DNA of 6,572 nucleotides from an uncultured Collinsella sp. Lineage in GTDB: Bacteria; Actinomycetota; Coriobacteriia; Coriobacteriales; Coriobacteriaceae. Shown here in pieces: positions 6,221 through 6,572 of the stretch. The notes beneath the pieces were generated by a model. It did not search any database. It saw only the letters and a list, made by a program, of their open reading frames with translations, and was not told the origin of the DNA. Each line of letters begins with the position of its first letter. The stretch's first letter is position 1. Both the position numbers and the translations under genes were made by a program. The DNA lies in contig CAUCXP010000089.1 in assembly GCA_958446785.1 (NCBI GenBank), positions 1 to 6,572 of the forward strand, given 5' to 3'.

Positions 6221-6572
6221 ATGGGCCGCCGTACTATCTCGATAACCCTTGCAGTGGTTTGCCTAGCTGTGCTCCTGGGCGCTATGGGGCAGTTCGCTAT
6301 AAGTCGAGAAACATCCTATATGCAGGAATGTGCTTCCGAAGGCTTCGCCATTGATGGTTACTATCGGGATGACAAAGCAGGCTTGGAAACCCTGGCCTTT
6401 CTTGAAGAGGATAACCATCGATGGCAGTTGGTCGGCAAGGGCGGCGGCTGCGTTGATGGACAGTTCGAGCGTATGGACGACCCCAACATTCTGGTATTAA
6501 AGAATGAAAACGGCGAAATATTTGGTACGGTCCACGTGGCGTATATTTCGCGCCGACGCGATCAGGGCTTGC
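6221..6572 (+). CDS. Small membrane-anchored or secreted protein of unknown function, 3' end cut by window
   Basis: Not recognised. 117 codons are visible without a stop and the gene continues past the right edge. The N-terminus is MGRR followed by a hydrophobic stretch at about residues 6-22, a signal peptide or signal anchor that would place the rest outside the membrane. C14 lies within that stretch but its context (AVVC) is a poor lipobox. The outer part has two cysteines, C37 and C77, that could pair, and alternating hydrophobic/polar segments with turns (around GYYRDD 46-51, RWQLVGKGGG 67-76, DDPNILVLKNENGE 86-99, GTVHVAYIS 102-110), suggesting a small beta-rich domain. An in-frame TAA at 6197-6199 limits the start; ATG 6221 is the only good candidate unless the 6181 mini-ORF is its true beginning. 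Codon use includes ATA and TTA, and GC is about 45-50% in the hand-counted stretch 6301-6420, well below the upstream genes. Confidence 0.72.
   Translation, partial: MGRRTISITLAVVCLAVLLGAMGQFAISRETSYMQECASEGFAIDGYYRDDKAGLETLAFLEEDNHRWQLVGKGGGCVDGQFERMDDPNILVLKNENGEIFGTVHVAYISRRRDQGL

Noticed and set aside
6045..6245. Plus-strand frame containing SDIGGTK, resembling a sugar-kinase (ROK) phosphate motif
   Set aside because: The rest shows no kinase features, there is no Shine-Dalgarno at its start, and it overlaps the better supported mini-ORF and the 6221 gene. The motif looks like chance.
6251..6290. Lipoprotein signal at C14 of the 3' protein
   Set aside because: The residues before it (AVV) do not fit a lipobox well, and the cysteine lies within the hydrophobic core with more hydrophobic residues after it.

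Overview
The window looks like chromosome from a high-GC anaerobic gut actinobacterium of the Coriobacteriia, most likely Collinsella or a close relative. This rests on GC-rich third codon positions, near-avoidance of TTA, CTA and TCA codons, and a very long fused 2-hydroxyacyl-CoA dehydratase/activase gene of a kind I associate from memory with Clostridia and Coriobacteriia. The taxonomic call is inference; no rRNA or other marker gene is present.

Layout. (1) Positions 2-4780 (+) hold one giant gene of about 1,590 codons, open to the left edge. In order it encodes an Ala-rich N-terminal extension, two tandem BadF/BcrA/HgdC-type ATPase (activase) domains, a four-cysteine knuckle, a DUF2229-type lobe, an Ala/Pro-rich linker, and an HgdA/HgdB-like lobe ending in CxxC. 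(2) A strong intrinsic terminator follows at 4809-4845. (3) Positions 4846-4990 carry a possible extended -10 promoter and a leader that can fold so that the ribosome binding site of the next gene is buried. (4) Positions 4991-5950 (+) encode a 319-residue 3-hydroxyacyl-CoA dehydrogenase with a complete catalytic set. (5) Positions 5951-6180 are non-coding, with an inverted repeat and weak promoter-like boxes. (6) At 6181-6219 a 12-codon mini-ORF has a near-ideal Shine-Dalgarno. It ends one base before an ATG at 6221, which opens a membrane-anchored or secreted small protein. That protein runs off the right edge and has no good Shine-Dalgarno of its own.

How the parts may work together. The giant protein appears to be a one-chain version of a normally multi-subunit ATP-driven electron-injection machine. 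The two activase domains each keep the two cluster cysteines, with the same 39-residue spacing as in HgdC, so one chain could supply all four ligands of a bridging [4Fe-4S] cluster. The C-terminal half looks like an internal duplication standing in for the two dehydratase/reductase subunits. Its substrate cannot be read from the sequence. The dehydrogenase next door also acts on hydroxyacyl-CoA thioesters, so a shared acyl-CoA fermentation theme is possible. However, the terminator and separate leader argue for independent transcription. The last two ORFs lie in more AT-rich DNA (45-50% GC in hand-counted stretches, against 68% in one 60-base stretch of the giant gene) and show no functional link to the rest.
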